Source: Pantoea latae (GTDB lineage Bacteria > Pseudomonadota > Gammaproteobacteria > Enterobacterales > Enterobacteriaceae). From it: 64,000 nucleotides of DNA. Each line of letters starts with the position of its first letter. Position 1 is the stretch's first letter. Below are positions 1 to 10,397 of this stretch, piece by piece. The notes beneath the pieces are model-generated. The model saw only the letters and a program-made list of their open reading frames with translations, was not told the origin of the DNA and searched no databases. The DNA is taken from the NCBI RefSeq assembly GCF_002077695.1, contig NZ_MWUE01000026.1, positions 62,001-126,000 on the forward strand. Reading direction: 5' to 3'. Both the position numbers and the translations under genes were made by a program.

Positions 1-48
1 TAACAATGCTTTAAACAGGCGAATCATTCATCCGACCTGGAGTAGAAC

Positions 49-2040
49 ATGCCCTCTCGTAAAGAGCTTGCCAACGCCATTCGCGCGTTAAGTATGGACG
101 CAGTACAGAAAGCCAAATCGGGACATCCGGGGGCCCCGATGGGTATGGCCGATATTGCCGAGGTGCTGTGGCGCGGCTACCTGAACCATAACCCGACCAA
201 CCCGCAGTGGGCCGATCGCGACCGCTTCGTGCTGTCGAACGGCCACGGCTCCATGCTGATTTACAGCCTGCTGCACCTCACCGGCTACGATCTGCCGCTG
301 AGCGAGCTGCAGAACTTCCGCCAGCTGCACTCTAAAACTCCAGGTCACCCGGAATATGGCTACACCCCAGGCGTGGAAACCACCACCGGCCCGCTGGGCC
401 AGGGCATCGCCAACGCGGTCGGCTTCGCCATCGCCGAGCGCACGCTGGCGGCGCAGTTTAACCGTCCGGGTCACGATATCGTCGATCACAACACCTGGGT
501 GTTTATGGGCGACGGCTGCATGATGGAAGGCATTTCGCATGAAGTCTGCTCGCTGGCCGGCACCCTGAAGCTGGGCAAGCTGGTGGCGTTCTATGACGAC
601 AACGGCATCTCTATCGACGGCCACATCGACGGCTGGTTTACCGACGACACCGCAAAACGCTTTGAAGCCTACGGCTGGCACGTGGTGCGCGGCGTAGACG
701 GTCACGACGCAGACGCCATCGCTAAGGCGATCGACGAAGCGAAAGCGGTGAGCGACAAGCCTTCGCTGCTGATGTGCAAAACCGTTATCGGCTTCGGTTC
801 GCCGAACAAGGCCGGCACCCACGACTCGCACGGCGCGCCGCTGGGCGAAGACGAAGTGGCGCTGACCCGTAAACAGCTGGGCTGGGCGCACGCGCCGTTC
901 GTGATCCCGTCAGAGATCTACGCCGAGTGGGACGCGAAAGAAGCGGGCCAGGCGAAAGAGGCGAAGTGGGACGAGAAATTCGCCGCCTACGCGCAGGCGT
1001 TCCCGGAGCTGGCTGCCGAATTCAAACGTCGCGTCAGCAACGAGCTGCCGGCTGACTGGCAGGAAGCGTCGCAGAAATTTATTGAACAGCTGCAGGCGAA
1101 CCCGGCGAAAATCGCCAGCCGTAAAGCATCCCAGAACGCCATTGAAGCGTTCGGCAAGCTGCTGCCGGAATACCTGGGCGGCTCCGCTGACCTGGCGCCG
1201 AGCAACCTGACGATGTGGTCCGGCTCTAAGCCGATCAACGTCGACGCGGCGGGCAACTATATCCACTACGGCGTGCGCGAGTTCGGTATGACCGCCATCG
1301 CCAACGGTATCGCGCTGCACGGCGGCTTCCTGCCGTACACCGCCACCTTCCTGATGTTCGTGGAATATGCGCGCAACGCGGCGCGTATGGCGGCGCTGAT
1401 GAAGATCCGTCAGATCATGGTCTACACCCACGACTCTATTGGTCTGGGCGAAGATGGTCCGACGCACCAGCCGGTCGAGCAGCTCGCCAGCCTGCGCACC
1501 ACGCCGAACATGAGCACCTGGCGCCCGTGCGATCAGGTTGAATCCGCCGTGGCGTGGAAATACGCTATTGAGCGCAAAGATGGCCCGAGCGCGCTGATCT
1601 TCTCTCGCCAGAACCTGGCGCAGCAGGATCGCACCCCTGAGCAGCTGGCGAACATCGCGCGCGGCGGCTACATCCTTAAAGAGTGCGACGGTCAGCCAGA
1701 GGTGATCCTGATCGCCACCGGTTCCGAAGTCGAACTGGCGGTCGCGGCTTACGACAGGCTGAGCAGCGAAGGCGTCAAGGCGCGCGTGGTCTCTATGCCG
1801 TCTACCGACGCGTTCGACAAGCAGGATGCTGCCTACCGCGAAGCGGTGCTGCCGAAAGCGATCGGCGCGCGCGTCGCGATTGAAGCGGGCATCGCCGACT
1901 ACTGGCAGAAATATACCGGCCTGCACGGCGCGGTAGTGGGCATGACTACCTTCGGCGAATCCGCCCCGGCTGAGCAGCTGTTCGAGCTGTTCGGCTTTAC
2001 CGTCGACAACGTCGTGGCGCAGGCGAAAGCGGTGCTGTAA
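49..2040 (+). CDS. tktA: Transketolase
   Basis: Cytosolic thiamine-diphosphate enzyme of the non-oxidative pentose phosphate pathway; it moves two-carbon ketol units between sugar phosphates and makes erythrose 4-phosphate. The 663-residue product matches E. coli TktA nearly end to end. The TPP/metal motif starts at MGDGCMMEG (GDG at residues 154-156) and ends at the Asn in DDNG (about 185). The pyrimidine domain carries the [13 protein letters not shown] segment with the catalytic Glu near 410. The start at 49 follows a GGAG-type ribosome site. It is the first complete gene; its product feeds the same sugar-phosphate pool as the epd-pgk-fbaA cluster downstream. Confidence 0.97.
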   Translation: MPSRKELANAIRALSMDAVQKAKSGHPGAPMGMADIAEVLWRGYLNHNPTNPQWADRDRFVLSNGHGSMLIYSLLHLTGYDLPLSELQNFRQLHSKTPGHPEYGYTPGVETTTGPLGQGIANAVGFAIAERTLAAQFNRPGHDIVDHNTWVFMGDGCMMEGISHEVCSLAGTLKLGKLVAFYDDNGISIDGHIDGWFTDDTAKRFEAYGWHVVRGVDGHDADAIAKAIDEAKAVSDKPSLLMCKTVIGFGSPNKAGTHDSHGAPLGEDEVALTRKQLGWAHAPFVIPSEIYAEWDAKEAGQAKEAKWDEKFAAYAQAFPELAAEFKRRVSNELPADWQEASQKFIEQLQANPAKIASRKASQNAIEAFGKLLPEYLGGSADLAPSNLTMWSGSKPINVDAAGNYIHYGVREFGMTAIANGIALHGGFLPYTATFLMFVEYARNAARMAALMKIRQIMVYTHDSIGLGEDGPTHQPVEQLASLRTTPNMSTWRPCDQVESAVAWKYAIERKDGPSALIFSRQNLAQQDRTPEQLANIARGGYILKECDGQPEVILIATGSEVELAVAAYDRLSSEGVKARVVSMPSTDAFDKQDAAYREAVLPKAIGARVAIEAGIADYWQKYTGLHGAVVGMTTFGESAPAEQLFELFGFTVDNVVAQAKAVL

Positions 2041-2049
2041 TCGATCGAG

Positions 2050-2073
2050 ATTCGCCCGCGCAGGCGGGCGAAT
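2050..2073. terminator. Hairpin at the end of tktA
   Basis: Perfect 10-bp stem (ATTCGCCCGC / GCGGGCGAAT) with a 4-base loop, ten bases past the tktA stop and just before the stop of the convergent bactofilin gene. It lacks a T-run on either side, so it may be a weak bidirectional terminator or an mRNA 3'-end stabiliser. Confidence 0.5.
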
Positions 2074-2082
2074 CCAACAGGG

Positions 2083-2763
2083 CTACGGCTGCAATAGCGT
2101 CGCCTTGTGCAGCTGAAAGGTCTGACCGTCGGGCGCAGGCGCGTCGGTCAGGCCGTTCTCTCTCTTCTCCTGTTCCCAGGGAAGCGAAGAGCCATAAAAG
2201 CGTCCTTGTGGATGCACCGCCAGCGATTCGCACTCAATGGTGCCCTCCATAACGCCCTCGGCGTTAACTGCCACTTCGCGACTGCGACATAACCCCTTCA
2301 GCCGGCCGCCAATCTCGGTGCGCTGCGCATAGATCTCGCCGTCGACGCATCCCTGTTTTTGCAGCACCACGGTTTTTTGCGCCATGATTTTGCCGGTCAC
2401 GCTGCCGTTGATGTGCACGTCGCCCTCAGCGGTGATCTCGCCGACGATGGTGCAGCTCTCCTGAATGGTGGTGATAGCGGCGGGCGCGGCTTTAATCATA
2501 GTGCCGCCGAAAAGGCGCGCCGCCTGATCCTGTTCCTCTGAGGTCGCCGCCATGTCGGGTATGGCGACATCGCCGTCGCTGGCCGGCGGCGCTTTGCGTT
2601 TAAACATGATTATTCCCTTATTCAATTTTGATCCTCTGAACGCGGCATGGGCAAGCGGCGTCATCATGACAGCCAGCAGCAGCGTCATACGCCAGCCGAA
2701 CAGCCAGGCGCCCAGCGCGCAGGCCCAGAGAAACCAGAGATACCAAAGCAGGTTGTAGTTCAT
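2083..2763 (-). CDS. Bactofilin-family polymer-forming protein (CcmA-like)
   Basis: The C-terminal part is a bactofilin (DUF583) domain, about residues 98-192 of this 226-residue form, with the repeated short beta-helix turns typical of the family (segments like IVGEITAEGDVHINGSV). Bactofilins polymerise without nucleotides and act in cell shape or polar scaffolding. The first 40 residues are strongly hydrophobic and Trp/Leu-rich, enough for one or two membrane segments. An internal Met at residue 53, with a better ribosome site, would give a soluble 174-residue form. The start at 2763 is weakly supported (no clear Shine-Dalgarno). From memory, Proteus mirabilis CcmA is also described in a full-length membrane form and a shorter form. 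It converges on tktA and diverges from epd. The specific role here is unknown. Confidence 0.75.
   Translation of the reverse strand: MNYNLLWYLWFLWACALGAWLFGWRMTLLLAVMMTPLAHAAFRGSKLNKGIIMFKRKAPPASDGDVAIPDMAATSEEQDQAARLFGGTMIKAAPAAITTIQESCTIVGEITAEGDVHINGSVTGKIMAQKTVVLQKQGCVDGEIYAQRTEIGGRLKGLCRSREVAVNAEGVMEGTIECESLAVHPQGRFYGSSLPWEQEKRENGLTDAPAPDGQTFQLHKATLLQP
2605..2619 (-). promoter_or_regulatory. Internal ribosome site and ATG of the short bactofilin form
   Basis: On the minus strand AAGGGA lies six bases before an in-frame ATG (2607) that begins MFKRK. This is a better initiation signal than the upstream ATG at 2763. The ten codons before it are AT-rich and include uncommon codons (AGA, ATA), as expected for a former spacer between two units. 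Confidence 0.55.
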
Positions 2764-2870
2764 CACTTGTCTGCCGTCAGAACGCGCCGGTTGCCGGGCG
2801 CTAAGCAGGGTTACTTTACTAAAGCGGGGCGCGTCTGGCGGTCGTTTTATATCCATCGCAACGATTCAAG

Positions 2871-2886
2871 TGTGATCCTGGTCAGA
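2871..2886 (+). promoter_or_regulatory. Possible CRP site between bactofilin and epd
   Basis: TGTGA, six bases, then TCAGA: a full left half and a partial right half of the CRP consensus TGTGA-N6-TCACA. It sits in the divergent region about 200 bp before epd. E. coli epd is known to be CRP-dependent. No binding data; the right half has two mismatches. Confidence 0.3.
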
Positions 2887-3087
2887 TTTTTAAATTCTGA
2901 TTTGATCTGACGCATTCCAATTATTACTGCTTCTCTTTATTGTAGCTGAACCGTTTCAGTCCGCGCTGCGACGGCGTTTTTTCCGGCGGTATGCCGTGGC
3001 AAAAGCGCAAGAATTTCCTGTACAAACGTGAATGTCTGGCTCAGGCTATCGTTCCGATTTTGCACTGAATTTAACTGCTGGGGTGAT

Positions 3088-4107
3088 ATGACGGTTCGCA
3101 TTGCCATTAATGGATTTGGTCGCATTGGACGCAACGTGCTGCGCGCGCTCTATGAAACCGGGCGGCGAGCAGAAATCACGGTGGTGGCGATCAACGAACT
3201 GGCGGAAGCGGCCGGTATGGCGCACCTGCTGAAATATGACACCAGCCACGGGCGTTTCGCTTTTGACGTGCGTCAGGAGCGCGACCTGCTGTGGGTCGGC
3301 GACGATACCATCCGCATCCTGCATCATGCCGATATCGACGCGCTGCCGTGGCGCGAGCTTAACGTCGACATCGTGCTGGAGTGCACCGGCGTTTACGGCA
3401 GCCGGGCAGACGGCGAGGCGCATCTGCAGGCGGGCGCGAAGAAGGTGCTGTTCTCCCATCCAGGCGGCAACGATCTCGACGCCACCGTGGTGTTCGGCGT
3501 GAACGAAAGGGCGCTGAAGCAGGAAGACCGCATCGTCTCGAACGCCTCCTGCACCACCAACTGCATTATTCCGGTGATCAAACTGCTGGACGACGCCTTC
3601 GGCATCGAGTCGGGCACCGTCACCACCATTCACTCGGCGATGCACGATCAGCAGGTGATTGACGCCTACCACAGCGATCTGCGCCGTACGCGCGCCGCCA
3701 GTCAGTCGATCATTCCGGTCGACACCAAACTGGCCGCCGGCATCACCCGTATTTTTCCGAAATTTAATGACCGCTTTGAAGCGATCGCGGTACGCGTGCC
3801 TACCATCAACGTTACGGCCATCGATCTCAGCGTTTCCGTACGCCAGTCGGTCAGGGCCAGCGAGGTCAACGCGCTGCTGCAAAACGCGTCAGAGGGGGCA
3901 TTTCGTGGTATAGTTGACTATACGGAATTACCGTTAGTCTCAGTAGATTTTAACCACGATCCGCACAGTGCCATTGTGGACGGCACGCAAACGCGGGTCA
4001 GCGGTCAGCGCCTGATCAAGACCCTGGTCTGGTGCGACAACGAATGGGGCTTTGCTAACCGAATGCTCGACACGACGTTAGCGATGGCCGCAAGCGGTTT
4101 CAGGTAA
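3088..4107 (+). CDS. epd: D-erythrose-4-phosphate dehydrogenase
   Basis: NAD-dependent oxidation of erythrose 4-phosphate to 4-phosphoerythronate, the first step of the DXP-dependent route to pyridoxal phosphate. The product is 339 residues, the same as E. coli Epd. It has a Rossmann start ([11 protein letters not shown]) and the GAPDH-type active-site segment SNASCTTNC with the nucleophilic Cys. Epd-specific segments such as [14 protein letters not shown] and [14 protein letters not shown] separate it from GapA. The start at 3088 is preceded by GGGGTGAT; an in-frame upstream ATG at 3028 is ignored because it adds 20 unconserved residues. It leads the epd-pgk-fbaA cluster, 51 bases before pgk. 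Confidence 0.96.
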   Translation: MTVRIAINGFGRIGRNVLRALYETGRRAEITVVAINELAEAAGMAHLLKYDTSHGRFAFDVRQERDLLWVGDDTIRILHHADIDALPWRELNVDIVLECTGVYGSRADGEAHLQAGAKKVLFSHPGGNDLDATVVFGVNERALKQEDRIVSNASCTTNCIIPVIKLLDDAFGIESGTVTTIHSAMHDQQVIDAYHSDLRRTRAASQSIIPVDTKLAAGITRIFPKFNDRFEAIAVRVPTINVTAIDLSVSVRQSVRASEVNALLQNASEGAFRGIVDYTELPLVSVDFNHDPHSAIVDGTQTRVSGQRLIKTLVWCDNEWGFANRMLDTTLAMAASGFR

Positions 4108-4158
4108 GGCGCGGTTTGCGCCTGACAAAACTTACGAGAATCAACGAGAGGGTTCACC

Positions 4159-5322
4159 ATGTCTGTAATTAAGATGTCCGATTTGGATCTGGCTGGTAAG
4201 CGCGTTCTGATCCGTGCCGATCTCAACGTACCAGTAAAAGAAGGGAAAGTGACGTCAGACGCACGTATCCGTGCTTCTCTGCCTACCATCGAATCGGCGT
4301 TGAAACAGGGCGCAAAAGTGATGGTCACCTCTCACCTGGGTCGCCCGACCGAAGGTGAATACAACGAAGAATTCTCCCTGCTGCCTGTTGTTAACTATCT
4401 GAAAGATAAACTGAACGGCACCAAAGTCACCCTGGCAAAAGAGTACCTCGACGGCGTTGAAGTCGGCGCGGGCGAGCTGGTGGTACTGGAAAACGTGCGC
4501 TTTAACAAAGGCGAGAAGAAAGACGACGAAACGCTGTCGAAAAAATACGCCGCGCTGTGCGACGTGTTTGTGATGGACGCGTTTGGCACCGCACACCGCG
4601 CCCAGGCGTCAACGCACGGCGTCGGCAAGTTCGCGCCAATCGCCTGCGCGGGTCCGCTGCTGTCGGCCGAGCTGGAAGCGCTGGGCAAAGTGATGAGCAA
4701 CCCGGAGCGTCCGCTGGTGGCGGTGGTCGGCGGCTCTAAAGTCTCGACCAAATTCGACGTGCTGCAGTCGCTGGTGAAAATCGCTGACACCGTGATCGTC
4801 GGCGGCGGCATCGCCAACACCTTTGTGGCTATCGATAACAACGTCGGCAAATCGCTTTACGAGCCGGACTTCGTTGAAGCGGCGAAAGGCCTGCGCGATC
4901 AGTACGGCATTCCGGTGCCGACCGACTCACGCGTGGGCACGGAATTCTCTGAAACTGCACCGGCAACCGTGAAAAAGGTTTCCGAAGTGGCGGATAACGA
5001 AGAGATTATGGACTTCGGCGACGAAACTGCGCAGGCGATGGCGAAAGTGCTGAAAGAGGCGAAAACCATTCTGTGGAACGGTCCGGTCGGCGTGTTCGAG
5101 TTCCCGAACTTCCGTAAGGGCACCGAGATCGTGGCCAATGCCATCGCTGACAGCGACGCCTTCTCTGTTGCGGGCGGCGGCGATACCCTGGCGGCTATCG
5201 ACCTGTTCGGCATCGAAGACAAAATCTCTTACATCTCTACCGGCGGCGGCGCGTTCCTCGAGTTCGTCGAAGGCAAGAAACTGCCTGCGGTCGCCATGCT
5301 GGAAGAGCGTGCTAAGCAGTAA
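4159..5322 (+). CDS. pgk: Phosphoglycerate kinase
   Basis: Glycolytic and gluconeogenic cytosolic enzyme that transfers phosphate between 1,3-bisphosphoglycerate and ADP. The 387-residue product has the N-terminal substrate segment RADLNVP, the HLGRP motif, the [10 protein letters not shown] hinge region and the C-terminal nucleotide loop [11 protein letters not shown] followed by STGGGAFLE. Length equals that of E. coli Pgk. A GAGAGGGT ribosome site precedes the ATG. It is the middle gene of epd-pgk-fbaA. Codon use here is less G/C-extreme than in the flanking genes, as expected for a very highly expressed gene. Confidence 0.97.
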   Translation: MSVIKMSDLDLAGKRVLIRADLNVPVKEGKVTSDARIRASLPTIESALKQGAKVMVTSHLGRPTEGEYNEEFSLLPVVNYLKDKLNGTKVTLAKEYLDGVEVGAGELVVLENVRFNKGEKKDDETLSKKYAALCDVFVMDAFGTAHRAQASTHGVGKFAPIACAGPLLSAELEALGKVMSNPERPLVAVVGGSKVSTKFDVLQSLVKIADTVIVGGGIANTFVAIDNNVGKSLYEPDFVEAAKGLRDQYGIPVPTDSRVGTEFSETAPATVKKVSEVADNEEIMDFGDETAQAMAKVLKEAKTILWNGPVGVFEFPNFRKGTEIVANAIADSDAFSVAGGGDTLAAIDLFGIEDKISYISTGGGAFLEFVEGKKLPAVAMLEERAKQ

Positions 5323-5331
5323 TCCTTTGGG

Positions 5332-5353
5332 GGCGACGCGCTGCCGCGTCGCC
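5332..5353 (+). other. Intercistronic hairpin between pgk and fbaA
   Basis: GGCGACGCG / CGCGTCGCC, a perfect 9-bp stem with a 4-base loop, ten bases after the pgk stop. There is no T-run, so it is more likely an mRNA processing or stability element than a terminator. In E. coli the pgk-fbaA transcript is known to be processed. Confidence 0.5.
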
Positions 5354-5425
5354 TGAAGTCTTGCCCGTAGGGCGTTTAAAGCGCTGTCCCTCAGGGGATA
5401 GTCGGTCACGAAACAGGACACAATC

Positions 5426-6505
5426 ATGTCTAAAATTTTTGATTTCGTTAAACCCGGCGTTGTCACTGGCGACGACGTTCAGAAGATCTTCCAGGTCGCG
5501 AAAGAGAACAAATTCGCGCTGCCAGCGGTAAACTGCGTCGGCACCGACTCCATCAACGCCGTGCTGGAAGCTGCCGCGAAAGTGAAAGCGCCGGTTATCG
5601 TCCAGTTCTCTAACGGCGGCGCCGCGTTTATCGCCGGTAAAGGTTTCAAAACCGACAAGCCGCAGGGCGCGGCGATTTTCGGCGCCATTGCTGGCGCGCA
5701 TCACGTTCACCTGATGGCTGAACAGTATGGCGTGCCGGTTATCCTGCACACCGACCACTGCGCGAAGAAACTGCTGCCGTGGATCGACGGTCTGCTGGAC
5801 GCAGGCGAAGCGCACTTTGAGAAAACCGGCAAACCGCTGTTCTCTTCTCACATGATCGACCTCTCTGAAGAGACGCTGGAAGAGAACATCGAGATTTGCA
5901 GCAAATACCTGGCGCGTATGGACAAGCTGGGCATGACGCTGGAAATCGAGCTGGGCGTGACCGGCGGCGAAGAAGATGGCGTGGACAACAGCCACGTTGA
6001 CGCTTCCGCACTCTACAGCCAGCCGGAAGATGTTGATTACGCCTACACAGAACTGAGCAAAATCAGCAAGCGTTTCACCATTGCTGCCTCTTTCGGCAAC
6101 GTGCACGGCGTCTACAAGCCAGGCAACGTCAAGCTGACCCCGACCATTCTGCGCGACTCGCAGAAATACGTCTGTGAAAAACATGGCCTGCCGCACAACG
6201 CGCTGGACTTCGTTTTCCACGGCGGTTCCGGTTCTTCCGCAGCGGAAATCGAAGAGTCGATCAGCTACGGCGTGATCAAAATGAACATCGATACCGACAC
6301 CCAGTGGGCCACCTGGGACGGTATCCTGCAGTACTACAAAAAGAACGAAGCGTATCTGCAGGCGCAGCTCGGCAACCCGCAGGGTCCGGACAGCCCGAAC
6401 AAGAAATACTACGATCCGCGCGTCTGGCTGCGTTCAGCGCAGGCCTCAATGGTCGTGCGCCTCGAGCAGGCTTTCAAAGAGCTGAACGCCATCGATCGTC
6501 TGTAA
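5426..6505 (+). CDS. fbaA: Fructose-bisphosphate aldolase, class II
   Basis: Zinc-dependent aldolase that splits fructose 1,6-bisphosphate into DHAP and glyceraldehyde 3-phosphate. The 359-residue product matches E. coli FbaA. Visible are the zinc-ligand segment ILHTDHCAKK, the LEIELGVTGGEEDGVDN loop, the NVHGVYKPG segment and the phosphate-binding FHGGSGSS. AGGACACAATC precedes the ATG. It is last in epd-pgk-fbaA and is followed by a strong intrinsic terminator. Confidence 0.97.
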   Translation: MSKIFDFVKPGVVTGDDVQKIFQVAKENKFALPAVNCVGTDSINAVLEAAAKVKAPVIVQFSNGGAAFIAGKGFKTDKPQGAAIFGAIAGAHHVHLMAEQYGVPVILHTDHCAKKLLPWIDGLLDAGEAHFEKTGKPLFSSHMIDLSEETLEENIEICSKYLARMDKLGMTLEIELGVTGGEEDGVDNSHVDASALYSQPEDVDYAYTELSKISKRFTIAASFGNVHGVYKPGNVKLTPTILRDSQKYVCEKHGLPHNALDFVFHGGSGSSAAEIEESISYGVIKMNIDTDTQWATWDGILQYYKKNEAYLQAQLGNPQGPDSPNKKYYDPRVWLRSAQASMVVRLEQAFKELNAIDRL

Positions 6506-6529
6506 TCCGCCACGCGGGTTAACTGCACA

Positions 6530-6558
6530 GGCCAGATCTTCGGATCTGGCCTTTTTTT
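6530..6558 (+). terminator. Intrinsic terminator after fbaA
   Basis: GGCCAGATC / GATCTGGCC stem closed by a TTCG tetraloop, followed directly by seven Ts. This is a textbook Rho-independent terminator ending the epd-pgk-fbaA unit. Confidence 0.93.
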
Positions 6559-6714
6559 ATCCTGCTATTGCGCTATTCCGCTCAAATTCACAGCAAATTC
6601 AACGCAGATTTGGCATATCCCCCGATTCTTGATTACCCTTGATAGCTGGTTTGCCGGAACTTTCTGGCTGTGATTTGACCTTCCCGGCAGGGAATTCAAC
6701 AACAGGGCTCTCAT

Positions 6715-7587
6715 ATGGAAGACTTAAATGTCGTAGACGGCATACATAACGCCGGCGGCTGGCTGGTGCGCAATCAGGCGCTGATCCTCAGCTATGCGGT
6801 CAATATCGTCGCGGCTATCGTTATCCTGATTCTGGGGATGATTGTGGCGCGCATCATTTCACGCGGCATCAATCGCGTGCTGGTGGCGCGTCACATCGAT
6901 AAAACGGTGGCGGACTTTCTCTCGGCGCTGGTGCGCTACGGCATTATCGCCTTTACGCTGATCGCCGCGCTGGGACGCGTCGGCGTGCAGACCGCGTCGG
7001 TCATCGCCGTGCTCGGCGCCGCCGGTCTGGCGGTGGGTCTGGCGCTGCAGGGGTCGCTCTCTAACCTCGCGGCGGGCGTGCTGCTGGTAACCTTCCGTCC
7101 TTTCCGCGCGGGCGAGTTCGTCGATCTGGGCGGCGTGATGGGTACGGTGCTTAACGTGCAGATCTTCTCTACCACCCTGAAGAGCGCCGATGGCAAAATC
7201 GTCGTGGTGCCGAACGGCAAAATCATCGCCGGCAACATCGTTAACTTCTCGCGCGAGCCGGTGCGCCGCAACGAGTTCATTATCGGCGTCGCCTACGACG
7301 CGGACGTAGATGAAGTGATTGCGCTGCTGGAAGAGGTAGTGAAGAGCGATCCGCGCGTGCTGCAGGATATGGGCGTGCAGATCGGCCTCAACGAGCTGGC
7401 CGCCTCGTCGCTTAACTTTGTGGTGCGCTGCTGGAGCAACAGCGGCGATCTGCAGAACGTTTACTGGGATCTGCTGAAGAACTTTAAGCGCGCGCTCGAT
7501 GCGAAAGGCATCGGCATTCCTTACCCGCAAATGGATGTGCATCTGCATCAGGCTAGCCAGCCGGAAGCGGAAACCAAAGCGCCGTAA
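6715..7587 (+). CDS. mscS: Small-conductance mechanosensitive channel
   Basis: Inner-membrane heptameric channel that opens under membrane tension and releases solutes on hypo-osmotic shock. The 290-residue protein (E. coli 286) has TM1 (about residues 27-50), TM2 (70-90) and the pore-lining Gly/Ala-rich TM3 ([15 protein letters not shown]). The cytoplasmic beta domain contains [19 protein letters not shown] and the VVPNGKI strand. The gene stands alone after the fbaA terminator, with its own 200-base upstream region. A start at 6715 gives the conserved MEDLNVVD beginning. Confidence 0.96.
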   Translation: MEDLNVVDGIHNAGGWLVRNQALILSYAVNIVAAIVILILGMIVARIISRGINRVLVARHIDKTVADFLSALVRYGIIAFTLIAALGRVGVQTASVIAVLGAAGLAVGLALQGSLSNLAAGVLLVTFRPFRAGEFVDLGGVMGTVLNVQIFSTTLKSADGKIVVVPNGKIIAGNIVNFSREPVRRNEFIIGVAYDADVDEVIALLEEVVKSDPRVLQDMGVQIGLNELAASSLNFVVRCWSNSGDLQNVYWDLLKNFKRALDAKGIGIPYPQMDVHLHQASQPEAETKAP

Positions 7588-7713
7588 CGAAACCGGGGCG
7601 GCGACAGCGTCGCCCCTATCAACCTGTCTAATGCCTGATTAATTTTTTCCATTTCCGCTAATAATCCCGCCTCTCTATACTCTCCTGCATCTCGCCGATG
7701 TAAGGAAAATCCT

Positions 7714-8337
7714 GTGTTATCTCTCTATTTACAAGGGCTTGCTCTTGGCGCCTCGCTGATTCTGCCGCTGGGGCCGCAAAACGCTTTCGTGATGAATCAG
7801 GGCGTAAAGCGCCAGTATCATCTGATGACCGCCTCGCTCTGCACCCTGAGCGACATTGCACTGATCTGCGGCGGCATCTTTGGCGGCAGCGCTTTGCTGC
7901 ATCAGTCGCCGCTGCTGTTGATGCTGATCACCTGGGCTGGCGTGGCTTTTTTACTCTGGTACGGCTGGAATGCACTGCGCGCCGCGTTTAGCGGCCATGT
8001 CGATCTGGCCAGCAGCGGTGAGCTGACACAGAGTCGCTGGCGTATCGTCGCCACTATGCTGGCGGTCACCTGGCTTAATCCGCACGTCTATCTCGACACC
8101 TTCGTGGTGCTGGGCAGCCTGGGCAGCCAGCTGCCGACGCAGGCGGCGCGGCACTGGTTCGCGCTCGGCACCATCAGCGCCTCGGTGATCTGGTTTTTCG
8201 GCCTGGCGCTGATGGCGGCCTGGCTCTCGCCGCGCTTGCGCACCGCCGGCGCGCAGCGCGTAATCAACCTGCTGGTGGGCGCAGTGATGTGGATTATCGC
8301 CAGCCAGCTGGCGCTGCAGGGCGTAGCGAATTTCTGA
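7714..8337 (+). CDS. argO: Arginine exporter (LysE family)
   Basis: Inner-membrane exporter of arginine and its toxic analogue canavanine. The 207-residue protein (E. coli 211) opens with the LysE signature [23 protein letters not shown] and shows five to six hydrophobic segments, including [21 protein letters not shown]. Translation begins at GTG, with TAAGGAAAA five bases upstream. In E. coli ArgP activates argO; argP lies 1 kb downstream here, with yggE between them as in E. coli. Confidence 0.94.
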   Translation: MLSLYLQGLALGASLILPLGPQNAFVMNQGVKRQYHLMTASLCTLSDIALICGGIFGGSALLHQSPLLLMLITWAGVAFLLWYGWNALRAAFSGHVDLASSGELTQSRWRIVATMLAVTWLNPHVYLDTFVVLGSLGSQLPTQAARHWFALGTISASVIWFFGLALMAAWLSPRLRTAGAQRVINLLVGAVMWIIASQLALQGVANF

Positions 8338-8479
8338 TTCGAATAGTCTGAAAGCGGCAGAACAGGATAAGCAAAACGCGAACTTTTGCGGTATAACACG
8401 TTCTTAGCAGTGCCTACTATCCCGCTCAGGCTCGAGCCTTTGATGCCGCGGCAAAACAGAGATTTCAAGGAGGACTTTC

Positions 8480-9220
8480 GTGAAACTGAAAGCACTGGCG
8501 CTGGTCGCCATGACAGGCGCGTTAGCGCTGCCGTTAAGCGCCCTGGCCGACGAACTGCCGAACGGCCCGCACGTGGTGACCTCTGGTCAGGCAACCGTGG
8601 ATGCGCGCCCGGATATCGCCACGCTGTCGATTGTGGTTAACGTCTCTTCTAAGGACGCGGCGGACGCCAAAAAGCAGGCGGACGACCGCGTCGCGCAGTA
8701 TTTCGATTTTCTGCAGAAAAACGGCATTGAGAAGAAAGATATCGATGCCGCCAACCTCAGCACCCAGCCGGAATATGACTACACCAAAGAGGGCAAGTCG
8801 GTGCTGAAAGGCTACCGCGCGGTGCGCCAGGTGCAGGTTACGCTGCGTCAGCTGGATAAGCTGAACGAGCTGCTGGACGGCGCGCTGAAAAGCGGCCTGA
8901 ACGAAATTCGCTCGGTGGAGCTGGGCGTCACCAACCCAGACAGCTACAAGGCGCAGGCGCGCAAGGCGGCGATCGATAACGCCACGCAGCAGGCGGCGGC
9001 GCTGGCGGAGGGCTTCAACGCGAAGCTCGGCCCGGTTTACAGCATTCGCTATCACGTCGCCAACTACCAGCCGATGCCGATGGCGCGCATGTATAAAGCA
9101 GCCGCGCCGGCAGCGGATACCTCTGCGCAGCAGACCTACGAGCAGCAGAGCATTCACTTTGACGATCAGGTGGATGTGGTGTTTGACATCAAGCCGAACA
9201 CGGCCGCTACGCAGCAGTAA
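8480..9220 (+). CDS. yggE: SIMPL-domain (DUF541) periplasmic protein YggE
   Basis: 246 residues starting with a signal peptide (MKLKALALVAMTGALAL, probable cleavage after ALA near residue 24), then one DUF541/SIMPL domain. E. coli YggE is linked to reduced oxidative stress, but its mechanism is unknown. AAGGAGG lies just before the ATG. A promoter-like TATAAC lies about 90 bases upstream. It sits between argO and argP as in E. coli. The C-terminus is Gln-rich. Confidence 0.9.
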   Translation: MKLKALALVAMTGALALPLSALADELPNGPHVVTSGQATVDARPDIATLSIVVNVSSKDAADAKKQADDRVAQYFDFLQKNGIEKKDIDAANLSTQPEYDYTKEGKSVLKGYRAVRQVQVTLRQLDKLNELLDGALKSGLNEIRSVELGVTNPDSYKAQARKAAIDNATQQAAALAEGFNAKLGPVYSIRYHVANYQPMPMARMYKAAAPAADTSAQQTYEQQSIHFDDQVDVVFDIKPNTAATQQ

Positions 9221-9226
9221 AGGAAA

Positions 9227-9243
9227 GGGGCGCTCAGCGCCCC
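9227..9243. terminator. Hairpin between convergent yggE and argP
   Basis: GGGGCGC / GCGCCCC with a 3-base loop. On the minus strand it is followed by TTTCCTTT, so it works better as the argP terminator; on the plus strand only two Ts follow. Confidence 0.6.
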
Positions 9244-9264
9244 TTGCCTAAGGCGCACACCTAC

Positions 9265-10170
9265 TCAGGCGGCCAGATTATCCTGACGCAGTACGCGATG
9301 GCCGTGTGAAATCAGCGCGTCGGTAACGCGGCGCATCAGGCGGCTCTCCGGCGCAAAGCGGTGCCAGTAAAGCATGCGGCGCTGGCACAGGCCGGGCGTC
9401 AGATCCAGCAGCTCGCCGCTCGCCAGTTCGCGCTCGATCTGCAGATGCGGGATCATACAGCAGGTCGAACCCTGGCGCGCCAGCTGCACGAAGGCTTCCG
9501 ACGAGTTAACGATATGGCAGGGCACGCTGCCGGGCGAGAGATCGAAATTCTGCTGCAGAAAAGCCTGGTGCATGTCGTCGAGATGGTCGAAAGCGACCGC
9601 CGGGGCTTTCAGCAGCGCCGAGCGCGTCACGCCGTTGGGGAAGTAGCGCGCGGCGAACTCGGGCGAGGCGACGAACAGGTAGTCGAGCGCGCCAAGCTGA
9701 TCGACCAGGCAGCTCGGCAGCGGCTGCGGCTGAATACTTACCGCGCCAACCACTTCGCCACGGCGCAGCCGCTCCTGGGTACGAGTTTCATCTTCAACCT
9801 GCAGATTGAGGCGCACCGGCGAGTCCGCCAGCACCTCTTTTAACGCCGGCAGCAGCCAGGTCGCCAGACTGTCGGCGTTGACCGCCAGCGACAGCAGCAG
9901 CGGCGTCGTGCCGCCGTTTTCGTCGCTCAGCCACTCCTCTTCCAGCAGCTCTACCTGATGCAGCAGCGCCAGCAGCTTCTGTCCCTGCTCGGTGGGGCGC
10001 GGCGGCACGGTGCGCACCAGCAGCGGCTGACCAAACAGGTTTTCCAGCTGCTTGATGCGCTGGGAGACGGCCGACTGCGTAATGCATAATTTTTGTGCGG
10101 CGCGCTCAAAGCCGCGTTCGCGAATCACCGCATCCAGCGCCTGAAGCGTTCGATAATCGGGGCGTTTCAT
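9265..10170 (-). CDS. argP: LysR-type regulator ArgP
   Basis: Transcriptional activator that senses arginine and lysine and controls argO and several lysine and nitrogen genes in E. coli. The 301-residue product has the N-terminal winged helix-turn-helix ([23 protein letters not shown], residues about 19-41) and a LysR substrate domain, with near identity to E. coli ArgP (297). The ATG at 10170 ([10 protein letters not shown]) is preceded by GAGAGAACAATA; an in-frame upstream ATG is rejected because it adds 48 unconserved residues. It diverges from rpiA. Confidence 0.95.
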   Translation of the reverse strand: MKRPDYRTLQALDAVIRERGFERAAQKLCITQSAVSQRIKQLENLFGQPLLVRTVPPRPTEQGQKLLALLHQVELLEEEWLSDENGGTTPLLLSLAVNADSLATWLLPALKEVLADSPVRLNLQVEDETRTQERLRRGEVVGAVSIQPQPLPSCLVDQLGALDYLFVASPEFAARYFPNGVTRSALLKAPAVAFDHLDDMHQAFLQQNFDLSPGSVPCHIVNSSEAFVQLARQGSTCCMIPHLQIERELASGELLDLTPGLCQRRMLYWHRFAPESRLMRRVTDALISHGHRVLRQDNLAA

Positions 10171-10397
10171 TATTGTTCTCTCTCGTTCAGGATGGACGAT
10201 ACTATGCCATAAAAAATTCATCTGACGCGCTGTGCGCCGGATCTTTACGCGCGCCGCGCCGCAGAAAAGGGGCCGCCAGCGCCATTTTTGCGGGCCGGCT
10301 TGCAAAGCGATCACGTCAGCCTAAACAGCCGCGCACATTCGGCAAGCGTTGCTTTATACTACGCGCACTTCGTTGTCGCACAGGTTATAAACATATC

